A stretch of 64,000 bases of DNA from Nematostella vectensis (GCF_932526225.1 NC_064048.1:12843665-12907664), one strand, 5' to 3'. Counted from the first letter of the stretch, positions 9,202 through 24,100 are shown. The notes: generated from the letters alone by a model not told the origin. Numbers and translations are program-made.

Positions 9202-11929
9202 GGCTATCAGCGGGAATAGAACCCGGGTCGCTGCGGTAGTAGTTAACTGCCCGCAACGAAAGACTAACGTGGCATTGCTGAAGGAAATTGTAATGAAAAT
9301 TACTTTTAATACTATTGGTATCGTAAACTATCCCAAGCAAAGTCACTATCGGACTGGAGGTTACATTCGGGAAAAGCTTCAGGGTTACATTCGGGAATTT
9401 GTTTTACGAGTGTAACCTCCAAAAGGTTACAATCGATAATTTTTTTTCCGAATGTAAATTCCAAAAAGTAACATTGGGAAAAATAAAACAGTATACTCGG
9501 AAAAAAAGGTATATCAATCTATCGAGCGCTATGCTCTATGTTAGAATCTACTTAATCAAGTTATCCAAGGAATGTAGTTAGTTCTTGTGTGCATAAAATA
9601 TGTAAAGGATCCTGAACAAAGCATGAGCACATCAAAGTTGCTGAGAGTACATAAAAATGTCCCTATACCTTCTTTTTATGTCATGACACACCAAGAACAG
9701 TACAATTAAGTATCGATATTTAAAAAAAAAATAAAGAAAAAAAAGATAGGCTATCAGCGGGAATCGAACCCGGGTAGCTGCGTTAGTAGTCAAGGGCCTG
9801 CAACGAAAGACTAACATGGCATTGCTGAAGGGAATTGTAATGAAAATTACTTTTAATACTATTGGTATCGTAAACTATCCCAAGCAAAGTCACCATCGGA
9901 CAGGAGGTTACATTCGGGAAAAGCTTCAGGGTTACATTCGGGAATTTGTTTTACGAGTGTAACCTCAAAAAGGTTACAATCGATAATTTGTTTTCCGAAT
10001 GTAAATTCCAAAAAGTAACATTAGGAAAAATAAAACAGTATACTCTAAAAAAAAGGTATATCAATCTATCGAGCTCTATGCTCTATGTTAGAATCTACTT
10101 AATCAAGTTATCCAAGGAATCTAGTTAGTTCTTGTGTGCATAAAATATGTACAGGATCCTGAACAAAGCATGAGCACATCAAAGATGCTGAGAGTACATA
10201 AAAATGTCCCTATACCTTCTTTTTATGTCATGACACACCAAGAACAGTATAATTAAGTATCGATATTTAAAAAAAAATAAAGAAAAAAAATAGGCTATCA
10301 GCGGGAATCGAACCCGGGTAGCTGCGTTAGTAGTCAAGTGCCCGCAACGAAAGACTAACGTGGCATTGCTGAAGGAAATTGTAATGAAAATTACTTTTAA
10401 TAATATTGTTATCGTTAACTATCCCAAGCAAAGTCACCATCGGACTGGAGGTTACATTCGGGAAAAGCTTCAGGGTTACATTCGGGAATTTGTTTTACGA
10501 GTGTAACCTCCAAAAGGTTACAATCGATAATTTGTTTTCCGAATGTAAATTCCAAAAAGTAACATTAGGAAAAATAAAAGAGTATACTCGGAAAAAAAGG
10601 TATATCAATCTATCGAGCGCTATGCTCTATGTTAGAATCTACTTAATCAAGTTATCCAAGGAATCTAGTTAGTTCTTGTGTGCATAAAATATGTACAGGA
10701 TCCTGAACAAAGCATGAGCACATCAAAGATGCTGAGAGTACATAAAAATGTCCCTATACCTTCTTTTTATGTCATGACACACCAAGAACAGTATAATTAA
10801 GTATCGATATTTAAAAAAAAAAAATAAAGAAAAAAAAATAGGCTATCAGCGGGAATAGAACCCGGGTCGCTGCGTTAGTAGTCAAGTGCCCGCAACGAAA
10901 GACTAACGTGGCATTGCTGAAGGAAATTGTAATGAAAATTACTTTTAATACTATTGGTATCGTAAACTATCCCAAGCAAAGTCACCATCGGACTGGAGGT
11001 TACATTCGGGAAAAGCTTCAGGGTTACATTCGGGAATTTGTTTTACGAGTGTAACCTCCAAAAGGTTACAATCGATAATTTTTTTTTGTAAATTCCAAAA
11101 AGTAACATTAGGAAAAATAAAACAGTATACTCGGAAAAAAAGGTATATCAATCTATCGAGCGCTATGCTCTATGTTAGAATCTACTTAATCAAGTTATCC
11201 AAGGAATCTAGTTAGTTCTTGTATGCATAAAATATGTACAGGATCCTGAACAAAGCATGAGCACATCAAAGATGCTGAGAGTACATAAAAATGTCCCTAT
11301 ACCTTCTTTTTATGTCATGACACACCAAGAACAGTATAAGTAAGTATCGATATTTAAAAAAAAAATAAAGAAAAAAAAAATAGGCTATCAGCGGGAATCG
11401 AACCCGGGTCGCTGCGTTAGTAGTCAAGTGCCTGCAACGAAAGACTAACGTGGCATTGCTGAAGGGAATTGTAATGAAAATTACTTTTAATACTATTGGT
11501 ATCGTAAACTATCCCAAGCAAAGTCACCATCGGACTGGAGGTTACATTCGGGAAAAGCTTCAGGGTTACATTCGGGAATTTGTTTTACGAGTGTAACCTC
11601 CAAAAGGTTACAATCGATAATTTTTTTTCCGAATGTAAATTCCAAAAAGTAACATTAGGAAAAATAAAACAGTATACTCGGATAAAAAGGTATATCAATC
11701 TATCGAGCGCTATGCTCTATGTTAGAATCTACTTAATCAAGTTATCCAAGGAATCTAGTTAGTTCTTGTGTGCATAAAATATGTACAGGATCCTGAACAA
11801 AGCATGAGCACATCAAAGATGCTGAGAGTACATAAAAATGTCCCAATACCTTCTTTTTATGTCATGACACACCAAGAACAGTATAATTAAGTATCGATAT
11901 TTAAAAAAAAAAATAAAGAAAAAAAAATA

Positions 11930-12453
11930 GGCTATCAGCGGGAATCAAACCCGGGTCGCTGCGTTAGTAGTCAAGTGCCCGCAACGAAAGACTAACGTGG
12001 CATTGCTGAATGGAATGGTAATGAAAATTACTTTTAATACTATTGGTATCGTAAACTATCCCAAGCAAAGTCACCATCGGACTGGAGGTTACATTAGGGA
12101 ATTTGATTTACGAGTGTAACCTCAAAAAGGTTACAATCGATACTTTTTTTCCGAATGCAAATTCCAAAAAGTAACATTAGGAAAAATAAAAGAGTATACT
12201 CGGAAAAAAAGGTATATCAATCTATCGAGCGCTATGCTCTATGTTAGAATCTACTTAATCAAGTTATCCAAGGAATTTAGTTAGTTCTTGTGTGCATAAA
12301 ATATGTAAAGGATAATGAACAAAGCATGAGCACATCAAAGATGCTGAGAGTACATAAAAATGTCCCTATACCTTCTTTTTATGTCATGACACACCAAGAA
12401 CAGTATAATTAAGTATCGATATTTAAAAAAAAAATAAAGAGAAAAAAAAAATA
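11930..12453 (+). repeat. Short monomer, 24-bp deletion (type S, copy 1)
   Basis: The anchor is 12103. One of the two GGTTACATTCGGGAA copies and the spacer with AAGCTT are missing, a loss of exactly one 24-bp direct-repeat unit. The type also carries 'ggaatggtaatg', 'aaagagtatac', a shortened T-tract and 'ggataatgaac', which destroys the BamHI site. This copy alone has 'ttacattaggg' at the junction. Confidence 0.9.
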
Positions 12454-14639
12454 GGCTATCAGCGGGAATCGAACCCGGGTGGCTGCGTTAGTAGTCAAGG
12501 GCCTGCAACGAAAGACTAACGTGGCATTGCTGAAGGGAATTGTAATGAAAATTACTTTTAATACTATTGGTATCGTAAAATATCCCAAGCAAAGTCACCA
12601 TCGGACAGGAGGTTACATTCGGGAAAAGCTTCAGGGTTACATTCGGGAATTTGTTTTACGAGTGTAACCTCAAAAAGGTTACAATCGATAATTTGTTTTC
12701 CGAATGTAAATTCCAAAAAGTAACATTAGGAAAAATAAAACAGTATACTCGGAAAAAAAGGTATATCAATCTATCGAGCGCTATGCTCTATGTTAGAATC
12801 TACTTAATCAAGTTATCCAAGGAATCTAGTTAGTTCTTGTGTGCATAAAATATGTAAAGGATCCTGAACAAAGCATGAGCACATCAAAGATGCTGAGAGT
12901 ACATAAAAATGTCCCTATACCTTCTTTTTATGTCATGACACACCAAGAACAGTATAATTAAGTATCGATATTTAAAAAAAAATAAAGAAAAAAAAAAGGC
13001 TATCAGCGGGAATCGAACCCGGGTAGCTGCGTTAGTAGTCAAGTGCCTGCAACGAAAGACTAACGTGGCATTGCTGAAGGGAATTGTAATGAAAATTGCT
13101 TTTAATACTATTGGTATCGTAAACTATCCCAAGCAAAGTCACCATCGGACAGGAGGTTACATTCGGGAAAAGCTTCAGGGTTACATTCGGGAATTTGTTT
13201 TACGAGTGTAACCTCAAAAAGGTTACAATCGATAATTTGTTTTCCGAATGTAAATTCCAAAAAGTAACATTAGGAAAAATAAAACAGTATACTCGGAAAA
13301 AAAGGTATATCAATCTATCGAGCGCTATGCTCTATGTTAGAATCTACTTAATCAAGTTATCCAAGGAATCTAGTTAGTTCTTGTGTGCATAAAATATGTA
13401 CAGGATCCTGAACAAAGCATGAGCACATCAAAGATGCTGGGAGTACATAAAAATGTCCCTATACCTTCTTTTTATGTCATGACACACCAAGAACAGTATA
13501 ATTAAGTATCGATATTTAAAAAAAAAAATAAAGAAAAAAAAAAAAGCTATCAGCGGGAATCGAACCCGGGTCGCTGCGTTAGTAGTCAAGTGCCCGCAAC
13601 GAAAGACTAACGTGGCATTGCTGAAGGGAATTGTAATGAAAATTGCTTTTAATACTATTGGTATCGTAAACTATCCCAAGCAAAGTCACCATCGGACAGG
13701 AGGTTACATTCGGGAAAAGCTTCATGGTTACATTCGGGAATTTGATTTACGAGTGTAACCTCAAAAAGGTTACAATCGATACTTTTTTTTTCCGAATGCA
13801 AATTTTAAAAAGTAACATTAGGAAAAATAAAACAGTATACTCGGAAAAAAAGGTATATCAATCTATCGAGCGCTATGCTCTATGTTAGAATCTACTTAAT
13901 CAAGTTATCCAAGGAATCTAGTTAGTTCTTGTGTGCATAAAATATGTAAAGGATCCTGAACAAAGCATGAGCACATCAAAGATGCTGAGAGTACATAAAA
14001 ATGTCCCTATACCTTCTTTTTATGTCATGACACACCAAGAACAGTATAATTAAGTATCGATATTTAAAAAAAAAATAAAGAAAAAAAATAGGCTATCAGC
14101 GGGAATCGAACCCGGGTAGCTGCGTTAGTAGTCAAGCGCCTGCAACGAAAGACTAACGTGGCATTGCTGAAGGGAATTGTAATGAAAATTGCTTTTAATA
14201 CTATTGGTATCGTAAACTATCCCAAGCAAAGTCACCATTGGACAGGAGGTTACATTCGGGAAAAGCTTCAGGGTTACATTCGGGAATTTGTTTAACGAGT
14301 GTAACCTCAAAAAGGTTACAATCGATGATTTGTTTTCCGAATGTAAATTCCAAAAAGTAACATTAGGAAAAATAAAACAGTATACTCGGAAAAAAAGGTA
14401 TATCAATCTATCGAGCGCTATGCTCTATGTTAGAATCTACTTAATCAAGTTATCCAAGGAATCTAGTTAGTTTTTGTGTGCATAAAATATGTACAGGATC
14501 CTGAACAAAGCATGAGCACATCAAAGATGCTGAGAGTACATAAAAATGTCCCTATACCTTCTTTTTATGTCATGACACACCAAGAACAGTATAATTAAGT
14601 ATCGATATTTAAACAAAAAAAATAAAGAAAAAAAAAATA

Positions 14640-16823
14640 GGCTATCAGCGGGAATCGAACCCGGGTCGCTGTGTTGGTAGTCAAGTGCCCGCAACGAAAG
14701 ACTAACGTGGCATTGCTGAAGGGAATTGTAATGAAAATTACTTTTAATACTCTTGGTATCGTAAACTATCCCAAGCAAAGTCACCATCGGACTGGAGGTT
14801 ACATTCGGGAAAAGCTTCAGGGTTACATTCGGGAATTTGTTTTACGAGTGTAACCTCCAAAAGGTTACAATCGATAATTTTTTTCCGAATGTAAATTCCA
14901 AAAAGTAACATTAGGAAAAATAAAACAGTATACTCGGAAAAAAAGGTATATCAATCTATCGAGCGCTATGCTCTATGTTAGAATCTACTTAATTAAGTTA
15001 TCCAAGGAATCTAGTTAGTTCTTGTGTGCATAAAATATGTACAGGATCCTGAACAAAGCATGAGCACATCAAAGATGCTGAGAGTACATACAAATGTCCC
15101 TATACCTTCTTTTTATGTCATGACACACCAAGAACAGTATAATTAAGTATCGATATTTAAAAAAAAATAAAGAAAAAAAAAATAGGCTATCAGCGGGAAT
15201 CGAACCCGGGTAGCTGCGTTAGTAGTCAAGTGCCTGCAACGAAAGACTAACGTGGCATTGCTGAAGGGAATTGTAATGAAAATTACTTTTAATACTATTG
15301 GTATCGTAAACTATCCCAAGCAAAGTCACCATCGGACAGGAGGTTACATTCGGGAAAAGCTTCAGGGTTACATTCGGGAATTTGTTTTACGAGTGTAACC
15401 TAAAAAAGGTTACAATCGATAATTTGTTTTCCGAATGTAAATTCCAAAAAGTAACATTAGGAAAAATAAAACAGTATACTCGGAAAAAAAGGTATATCAA
15501 TCTATCGAGCGCTATGCTCTATGTTAGAATCTACTTAATCAAGTTATCCAAGGAATCTAGTTAGTTCTTGTGTGCATAAAATATGTACAGGATCCTGAAC
15601 AAAGCATGAGCACATCAAAGATGCTGAGAGTACATAAAAATGTCCCTATACCTTCTTTTTATGTCATGACACACCAAGAACAGTATAATTAAGTATCGAA
15701 ATTAAAAAAAAAAAATAAAGAAAAAAAAATAGGCTATCAGCGGGAATCAAACCCGGGTCGCTGCGTTAGTAGTCAAGTGCCCGCAACGAAAGACTAACGT
15801 GGCATTGCTGAAGGGAATTGTAATGAAAATTACTTTTAATACTATTGGTATCGTAAACTATCCCAAGCAAAGTCACCATCGGACTGGAGGTTACATTCGG
15901 GAAAAGCTTCAGGGTTACATTCGGGAATTTGTTTTACGAGTGTAACCTCCAAAAGGTTACAATCGATAATTTTTTTCCGAATGTAAATTCCAAAAAGTAA
16001 CATTAGGAAAAATAAAACAGTATACTCGGAAAAAAAGGTATATCAATCTATCGAGCGCTATGCTCTATGTTAGAATCTACTTAATCAAGTTATCCAAGGA
16101 ATCTAGTTAGTTCTTGTGTGCATAAAATATGTACAGGATCCTTAACAAAGCATGAGCACATCAAAGATGCTGAGAGTACATACAAATGTCCCTATACCTT
16201 CTTTTTATGTCATGACACACCAAGAACAGTATAATTAAGTATCGATATTTAAAAAAAAATAAAGAAAAAAAAAATAGGCTATCAGCGGGAATCGAACCCG
16301 GGTAGCTGCGTTAGTAGTCAAGTGCCTGCAACGAAAGACTAACGTGGCATTGCTGAAGGGAATTGTAATGAAAATTACTTTTAATACTATTGGTATCGTA
16401 AACTATCCCAAGCAAAGTCACCATCGGACAGGAGGTTACATTCGGGAAAAGCTTCAGGGTTACATTCGGGAATTTGTTTTACAAGTGTAACCTAAAAAAG
16501 GTTACAATCGATAATTTGTTTTCCGAATGTAAATTCCAAAAAGTAACATTAGGAAAAATAAAACAGTATACTCGGAAAAAAAGGTATATCAATCTATCGA
16601 GCGCTATGCTCTATGTTAGAATCTACTTAATCAAGTTATCCAAGGAATCTAGTTAGTTCTTGTGTGCATAAAATATGTACAGGATCCTGAACAAAGCATG
16701 AGCACATCAAAGATGCTGAGAGTACATAAAAATGTCCCTATACCTTCTTTTTATGTCATGACACACCAAGAACAGTATAATTAAGTATCGATATTTAAAA
16801 AAAAAAATAAAGAAAAAAAAATA
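14640..16823 (+). repeat. Higher-order repeat: dimer x2, 1,092 bp
   Basis: Monomers 14837/15382 are repeated by 15929/16474. Shared markers are 'acatacaaatg' and a seven-T tract in the first monomer, and 'aacctaaaaaagg' in the second. The tRNA-like module of the first monomer differs: 'gctgtgttggtag' at about 14670 is private to the first copy. Confidence 0.85.
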
Positions 16824-19800
16824 GGCTATCAGCGGGAATCAAACCCGGGTCGCTGCGTTAGTAGTCAAGTGCCCGCAACGAAAGACTAACGTGGCATTGC
16901 TGAATGGAATTGTAATGAAAATTACTTTTAATACTATTGGTATCGTAAACTATCCCAAGCAAAGTCACCATCGGACTGGAGATTACATTCGGGAAAAGCT
17001 TCAGGGTTACATTCGGGAATTTGATTTACGAGTGTAACCTCAAAAAGGTTACAATCGATACTTTTTTTTTCGAATGCAAATTCTAAAAAGTAACATTAGG
17101 AAAAATAAAACAGTATACTCGGAAAAAAAGGTATATCAATCTATCGAGCGCTATGCTCTATGTTAGAATCTACTTAATCAAGTTATCCAAGGAATCTAGT
17201 TAGTTCTTGTGTGCATAAAATATGTAAAGGATCCTGAACAAAGCATGAGCACATCAAAGATGCTGAGAGTACATAAAAATGTCCCTATACCTTCTTTTTA
17301 TGTCATGACACACCAAGAACAGTATAATTAAGTATCGATATTTAAAAAACAATAAAGAAAAAAAATAGGCTATCAGCGGGAATCGAACCCGGGTAGCTGC
17401 GTTTGTAGTCAAGTGCCTGCAACGAAAGACTAACGTGGCATTGCTGAAGGGAATTGTAATGAAAATTGCTTTTAATACTATTGGTATCGTAAACTATCCC
17501 AAGCAAAGTCACCATCGGACAGGAGGTTACATTCGGGAAAAGCTTCAGGGTTACATTCGGGAATTTGTTTTACGAGTGTAACCTCCAAAAGGTTACAATC
17601 GATAATTTGTTTTCCGAATGTAAATTCCAAAAAGTAACATTAGGAAAAATAAAACAGTATACTCGGAAAAAAAGGTATATCAATCTATCGAGCGCTATGC
17701 TCTATGTTAGAATCTACTTAATCAAGTTATCCAAGGAATCTAGTTAGTTCTTGTGTGCATAAAATATGTACAGGATCCTGAACAAAGCATGAGCACATCA
17801 AAGATGCTGAGAGTACATAAAAATGTCCCTATACCTTCTTTTTATGTCATGACACACCAAGAACAGTATAATTAAGTATCGATATTTAAAAAAAAAATAA
17901 AGAAAAAAAAAATAGGCTATCAGCGGGAATCGAACCCGGGTCGCTGCGTTAGTAGTCAAGTGCCCGCAACGAAAGACTGACGTGGCATTGCTTAAGGGAA
18001 TTGTAATGAAAATTACTTTTAATACTATTGGTATCGTAAACTATCCCAAGCAAAGTCACCATCGGACTGGAGGTTACATTCGGGAAAAGCTTCAGGGTTA
18101 CATTCGGGAATTTGTTTTACGAATGTAACCTCCAAAAGGTTACAATCGATAATTTTTTTCCGAATGTAAATTCCAAAAAGTAACATTAGGAAAAATAAAA
18201 CAGTATACTCGGAAATAAAGGTATATCAATCTATCGAGCGCTATGCTCTATGTTAGAATCTACTTAATTAAGTTATCCAAGGAATCTAGTTAGTTCTTGT
18301 GTGCATAAAATATGTACAGGATCCTGAACAAAGCATGAGCACATCAAAGATGCTGAGAGTACATACAAATGTCCCTATACCTTCTTTTTATGTCATGACA
18401 CACCAAGAACAGTATAATTAAGTATCGATATTTAAAAAAATATAAAGAAAAAAAAAATAGGCTATCAGCGGGAATCGAACCCGGGTCGCTGCGTTAGTAG
18501 TCAAGTGCCTGCAACGAAAGACTAACGTGGCATTGCTGAAGGGAATTGTAATGAAAATTACTTTTAATACTATTGGTATCGTAAACTATCCCAAGCAAAG
18601 TCACCATCGGACAGTAGGTTACATTCGGGAAAAGCTTCAGGGTTACATTCGGGAATTTGTTTTACGAGTGTAACCTCAAAAAGGTTACAATCGATAATTT
18701 GTTTTCCGAATGTAAATTCCAAAAAGTAACATTAGGAAAAATAAAACAGTATACTCGGAAAAAAAGGTATATCAATCTATCGAGCGCTATGCTCTATGTT
18801 AGAATCTACTTAATCAAGTTATCCAAGGAATCTAGTTAGTTCTTGTGTGCATAAAATATGTACAGGATCCTGAACAAAGCATGAGCACATCAAAGATGCT
18901 GAGAGTACATAAAAATGTCCCTATACCTTCTTTTTATGTCATGACACACCAAGAACAGTATAATTAAGTATCGATATTTAAAAAAAAAAATAAAGAAAAA
19001 AAAATAGGCTATCAGCGGGAATCAAACCCGGGTCGCTGCGTTAGTAGTCAAGTGCCCGCAACGAAAGACTAACGTGGCATTGCTGAATGGAATTGTAATG
19101 AAAATTACTTTTAATACTATTGGTATCGTAAACTATCCCAAGCAAAGTCACCATCGGACTGGAGATTACATTCGGGAAAAGCTTCAGGGTTACATTCGGG
19201 AATTTGATTTACGAGTGTAACCTCAAAAAGGTTACAATCGATACTTTTTTTTTCGAATGCAAATTCTAAAAAGTAACATTAGGAAAAATAAAACAGTATA
19301 CTCGGAAAAAAAGGTATATCAATCTATCGAGCGCTATGCTCTATGTTAGAATCTACTTAATCAAGTTATCCAAGGAATCTAGTTAGTTCTTGTGTGCATA
19401 AAATATGTAAAGGATCCTGAACAAAGCATGAGCACATCAAAGATGCTGAGAGTACATAAAAATGTCCCTATACCTTCTTTTTATGTCATGACACACCAAG
19501 AACAGTATAATTAAGTATCGATATTTAAAAAACAATAAAGAAAAAAAATAGGCTATCAGCGGGAATCGAACCCGGGTAGCTGCGTTTGTAGTCAAGTGCC
19601 TGCAACGAAAGACTAACGTGGCATTGCTGAAGGGAATTGTAATGAAAATTGCTTTTAATACTATTGGTATCGTAAACTATCCCAAGCAAAGTCACCATCG
19701 GACAGGAGGTTACATTCGGGAAAAGCTTCAGGGTTACATTCGGGAATTTGTTTTACGAGTGTAACCTCCAAAAGGTTACAATCGATAATTTGTTTTCCGA

Positions 19801-21188
19801 ATGTAAATTCCAAAAAGTAACATTAGGAAAAATAAAACAGTATACTCGGAAAAAAAGGTATATCAATCTATCGAGCGCTATGCTCTATGTTAGAATCTAC
19901 TTAATCAATTTATCCAAGGAATCTAGTTAGTTCTTGTGTGCATAAAATATGTACAGGATCCTGAACAAAGCATGAGCACATCAAAGATGCTGAGAGTACA
20001 TAAAAATGTCCCTATACCTTCTTTTTATGTCATGACACACCAAGAACAGTATAATTAAGTATCGATATTTAAAAAAAAAATAAAGAAAAAAAAATAGGCT
20101 ATCAGCGGGAATCGAACCCGGGTCGCTGCGTTAGTAGTCAAGTGCCCGCAACGAAAGACTGACGTGGCATTGCTGAAGGGAATTGTAATGAAAATTACTT
20201 TTAATACTATTGGTATCGTAAACTATCCCAAGCAAAGTCACCATCGGACTGGAGGTTACATTCGGGAAAAGCTTCAGGGTTACATTCGGGAATTTGTTTT
20301 ACGAGTGTAACCTCCAAAAGGTTACAATCGATAATTTTTTTCCGAATGTAAATTCCAAAAAGTAACATTAGGAAAAATAAAACAGTATACTCGGAAATAA
20401 AGGTATATCAATCTATCGAGCGCTATGCTCTATGTTAGAATCTACTTAATTAAGTTATCCAAGGAATCTAGTTAGTTCTTGTGTGCATAAAATATGTACA
20501 GGATCCTGAACAAAGCATGAGCACATCAAAGATGCTGAGAGTACATACAAATGTCCCTATACCTTCTTTTTATGTCATGACACACCAAGAACAGTATAAT
20601 TAAGTATCGATATTTAAAAAAATATAAAGAAAAAAAAAATAGGCTATCAGCGGGAATCGAACCCGGGTCGCTGCGTTAGTAGTCAAGTGCCTGCAACGAA
20701 AGACTAACGTGGCATTGCTGAAGGGAATTGTAATGAAAATTACTTTTAATACTATTGGTATCGTAAACTATCCCAAGCAAAGTCACCATCGGACAGTAGG
20801 TTACATTCGGGAAAAGCTTCAGGGTTACATTCGGGAATTTGTTTTACGAGTGTAACCTCAAAAAGGTTACAATCGATAATTTGTTTTCCGAATGTAAATT
20901 CCAAAAAGTAACATTAGGAAAAATAAAACAGTATACTCGGAAAAAAAGGTATATCAATCTATCGAGCGCTATGCTCTATGTTAGAATCTACTTAATCAAG
21001 TTATCCAAGGAATCTAGTTAATTCTTGTGTGCATAAAATATGTACAGGATCCTGAACAAAGCATGAGCACATCAAAGATGCTGAGAGTACATAAAAATGT
21101 CCCTATACCTTCTTTTTATGTCATGACACACCAAGAACAGTATAATTGAGTATCGATATTTAAAAAAAAAATAAAGAAAAAAAAAATA
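16824..21188 (+). repeat. Higher-order repeat: tetramer x2, 2,183 bp
   Basis: Monomers 17021/17565/18112/18657 are repeated by 19204/19748/20294/20839. Private markers reappear at the same spacing: 'ggagattacattc' (16978 and 19161), 'tgcgtttgtagtc' (about 17398 and 19580), 'ggaaataaagg', 'ggacagtagg' and 'agactgacgtgg'. The monomer at 21386 repeats the third-type monomer once more, so the block was extended by a further dimer step of 1092 bp. Confidence 0.92.
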
Positions 21189-24100
21189 GGCTATCAGCGG
21201 GAATCGAACCCGGGTCGCTGCGTTAGTAGTCAAGTGCCCGCAACGAAAGACTGACGTGGCATTGCTGAAGGGAATTGTAATGAAAATTACTTTTAATACT
21301 ATTGGTATCGTAAACTATCCCAAGCAAAGTCACCATCGGACTGGAGGTTACATTCGGGAAAAGCTTCAGGGTTACATTCGGGAATTTGTTTTACGAGTGT
21401 AACCTCCAAAAGGTTACAATCGATAATTTTTTTCCGAATGTAAATTCCAAAAAGTAACATTAGGAAAAATAAAACAGTATACTCGGAAATAAAGGTATAT
21501 CAATCTATCGAGCGCTATGCTCTATGTTAGAATCTACTTAATTAAGTTATCCAAGGAATCTAGTTAGTTCTTGTGTGCATAAAATATGTACAGGATCCTG
21601 AACAAAGCATGAGCACATCAAAGATGCTGAGAGTACATACAAATGTCCCTATACCTTCTTTTTATGTCATGACACACCAAGAACAGTATAATTAAGTATC
21701 GATATTTAAAAAAATATAAAGAAAAAAAAAATAGACTATCAGCGGGAATCGAACCCGGGTCGCTGCGTTAGTAGTCAAGTGCCTGCAACGAAAGACTAAC
21801 GTGGCATTGCTGAAGGGAATTGTAATGAAAATTACTTTTAATACTATTGGTATCGTAAACTATCCCAAGCAAAGTCACCATCGGACAGGAGGTTACATTC
21901 GGGAAAAGCTTCAGGGTTACATTCGGGAATTTGTTTTACGAGTGTAACCTCCAAAAGGTTACAATCGATAATTTTTTTTTTGTAAATTCCAAAAAGTAAC
22001 ATTAGGAAAAATAAAACAGTATACTCGGAAAAACAGGTATATCAATCTATCGAGCGCTATGCTCTATGTTAGAATATCCTTAATCAAGTTATCCAAGGAA
22101 TCTAGTTAGTTCTTGTGTGCATAAAATATGTACAGGATCCTGAACAAAGCATGAGCACATCAAAGATGCTGAGAGTACATAAAAATGTCCCTATACCTTC
22201 TTTTTATGTCATGACACAACAAGAACAGTATAATTAAGTATCGATATTTAAAAAAAAAAATAAAGAAAAAAAATAGGCTATCAGCGGGAATCGAACCCGG
22301 GTAGCTGCGTTAGTAGTCAAGTGCCCGCAACGAAAGACTAACGTGGCATTGCTGAAGGAAATTGTAATGAAAATTACTTTTAATACTATTGGTATCGTAA
22401 ACTATCCCAAGCAAAGTCACCATCGGACTGGAGGTTACATTCGGGGAAAGCTTCAGGGTTACATTCGGGAATTTGGTTTACGAGTGTAACCTCCAAAAGG
22501 TTACAATCGATAATTTGTTTTCCGAATGTAAATTCCAAAAAGTAACATTAGGAAAAATAAAAGAGTATACTCGGAAAAAAAGGTATATCAATCTATCGAG
22601 CGCTATGCTCTATGTTAGAATCTACTTAATCAAGTTATCCAAGGAATCTAGTTAGTTCTTGTGTGCATAAAATATGTACAGGATCCTGAACAAAGCATGA
22701 GCACATCAAAGATGCTGAGAGTACATAAAAATGTCCCTATACCTTTTTTATGTCATGACACACCAATAACAGTATAATTAAGTATCGATATTTAAAAAAA
22801 AAAAAAATAGGCTATCAGCGGGAATCGAACCCGGGTCGCTGCGTTAGTAGTTAAGTGCCCGCAACGAAAGACTAACGTGGCATCGCTGAAGGGAATTGTA
22901 ATGAAAATTACTTTTAATACTATTGGTATCGTAAACTATCCCAAGCAAAGTCACCATAGGACTGGAGGTTACATTCGGGAAAAGCTTCAGGGTTACATTC
23001 GGGAATTTGTCTTACGAGTGTAACCTCCAAAAGGTTACAATCGATAATTTGTTTTCCGAATGTAAATTCCAAAAAGTAACATTAGGAAAAATAAAACAGT
23101 ATACTCGGAAAAAAAGGTATATCAATCTATCGAGCGCTATGCTCTATGTTAGAATCTACTTAATCAAGTTATCCAAGGAATCTAGTTAGTTCTTGTGTGC
23201 ATAAAATATGTACAGGATCCTGAACAAAGCATGAGCACATCAAAGATGCTGAGAGTACATAAAAATGTCCCTATACCTTCTTTTTATGTCATGACACACC
23301 AAGAACAGTATAATTAAGTATCGATATTTAAAAAAAAAAATAAAGAAAAAAAAAAAAAGCTATCAGCGGGAATCAAACCCGGGTCGCTGCGTTAGTAGTC
23401 AAGTGCCCGCAACGGAAGACTAACGTGGCATTGCTGAAGGGAATTGTAATGAAAATTACTTTCAATACTATTGGTATCGTAAACTATCCCAAGCAAAGTC
23501 ACCATCGGACTGGAGGTTACATTCGGGAAAAGCTTCAGGGTTAAATTCGGGAATTTGATTTACGAGTGTAACCTCAAAAAGGTTACAATCGATACTTTTT
23601 TTTCCGAATGCAAATTCCAAAAAGTAACATTACAAAAAATAAAACAGTATACTCGGAAAAAAAGGTATATCAATCTATCGAGCGCTATGCTCTATGTTAG
23701 AATCTACTTAATCAAGTTATCCAAGGAATCTAGTTAGTTCTTGTGTGCATAAAATATGTAAAGGATCCTGAACAAAGCATGAGCACATCAAAGATGCTGA
23801 GAGTACATAAAAATGTCCCTATACCTTCTTTTTATGTCATGACACACCAAGAACAGTATAATTAAGTATCGATATTTAAAAAACAATAAAGAAAAAAAAT
23901 AGGCTATCAGCGGGAATCGAACCCGGGTAGCTGCGTTAGTAGTCAAGTGCCTGCAACGAAAGACTAACGTGGCTTGCTGAAGGGGAATTGTAATGAAAAT
24001 TGCTTTTAATACTATTGGTATCGTAATCTATCCCAAGCAAAGTCACCATCGGACTGGAGGTTACATTCGGGAAAAGCTTCAGGGTTACATTCGGGAATTT

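Noticed and set aside
10406-10672. Longer 88-103 codon frames (also at 34345, 37623, 50617, 52259, 52806, 56063, 57157) with a VTFG/VTID/VTLG repeat pattern
   Set aside because: The peptide pattern comes from the 24-bp and 42-bp DNA subrepeats, whose lengths are multiples of three. The frame is extended only where point changes remove an upstream stop. No promoter or domain is seen.
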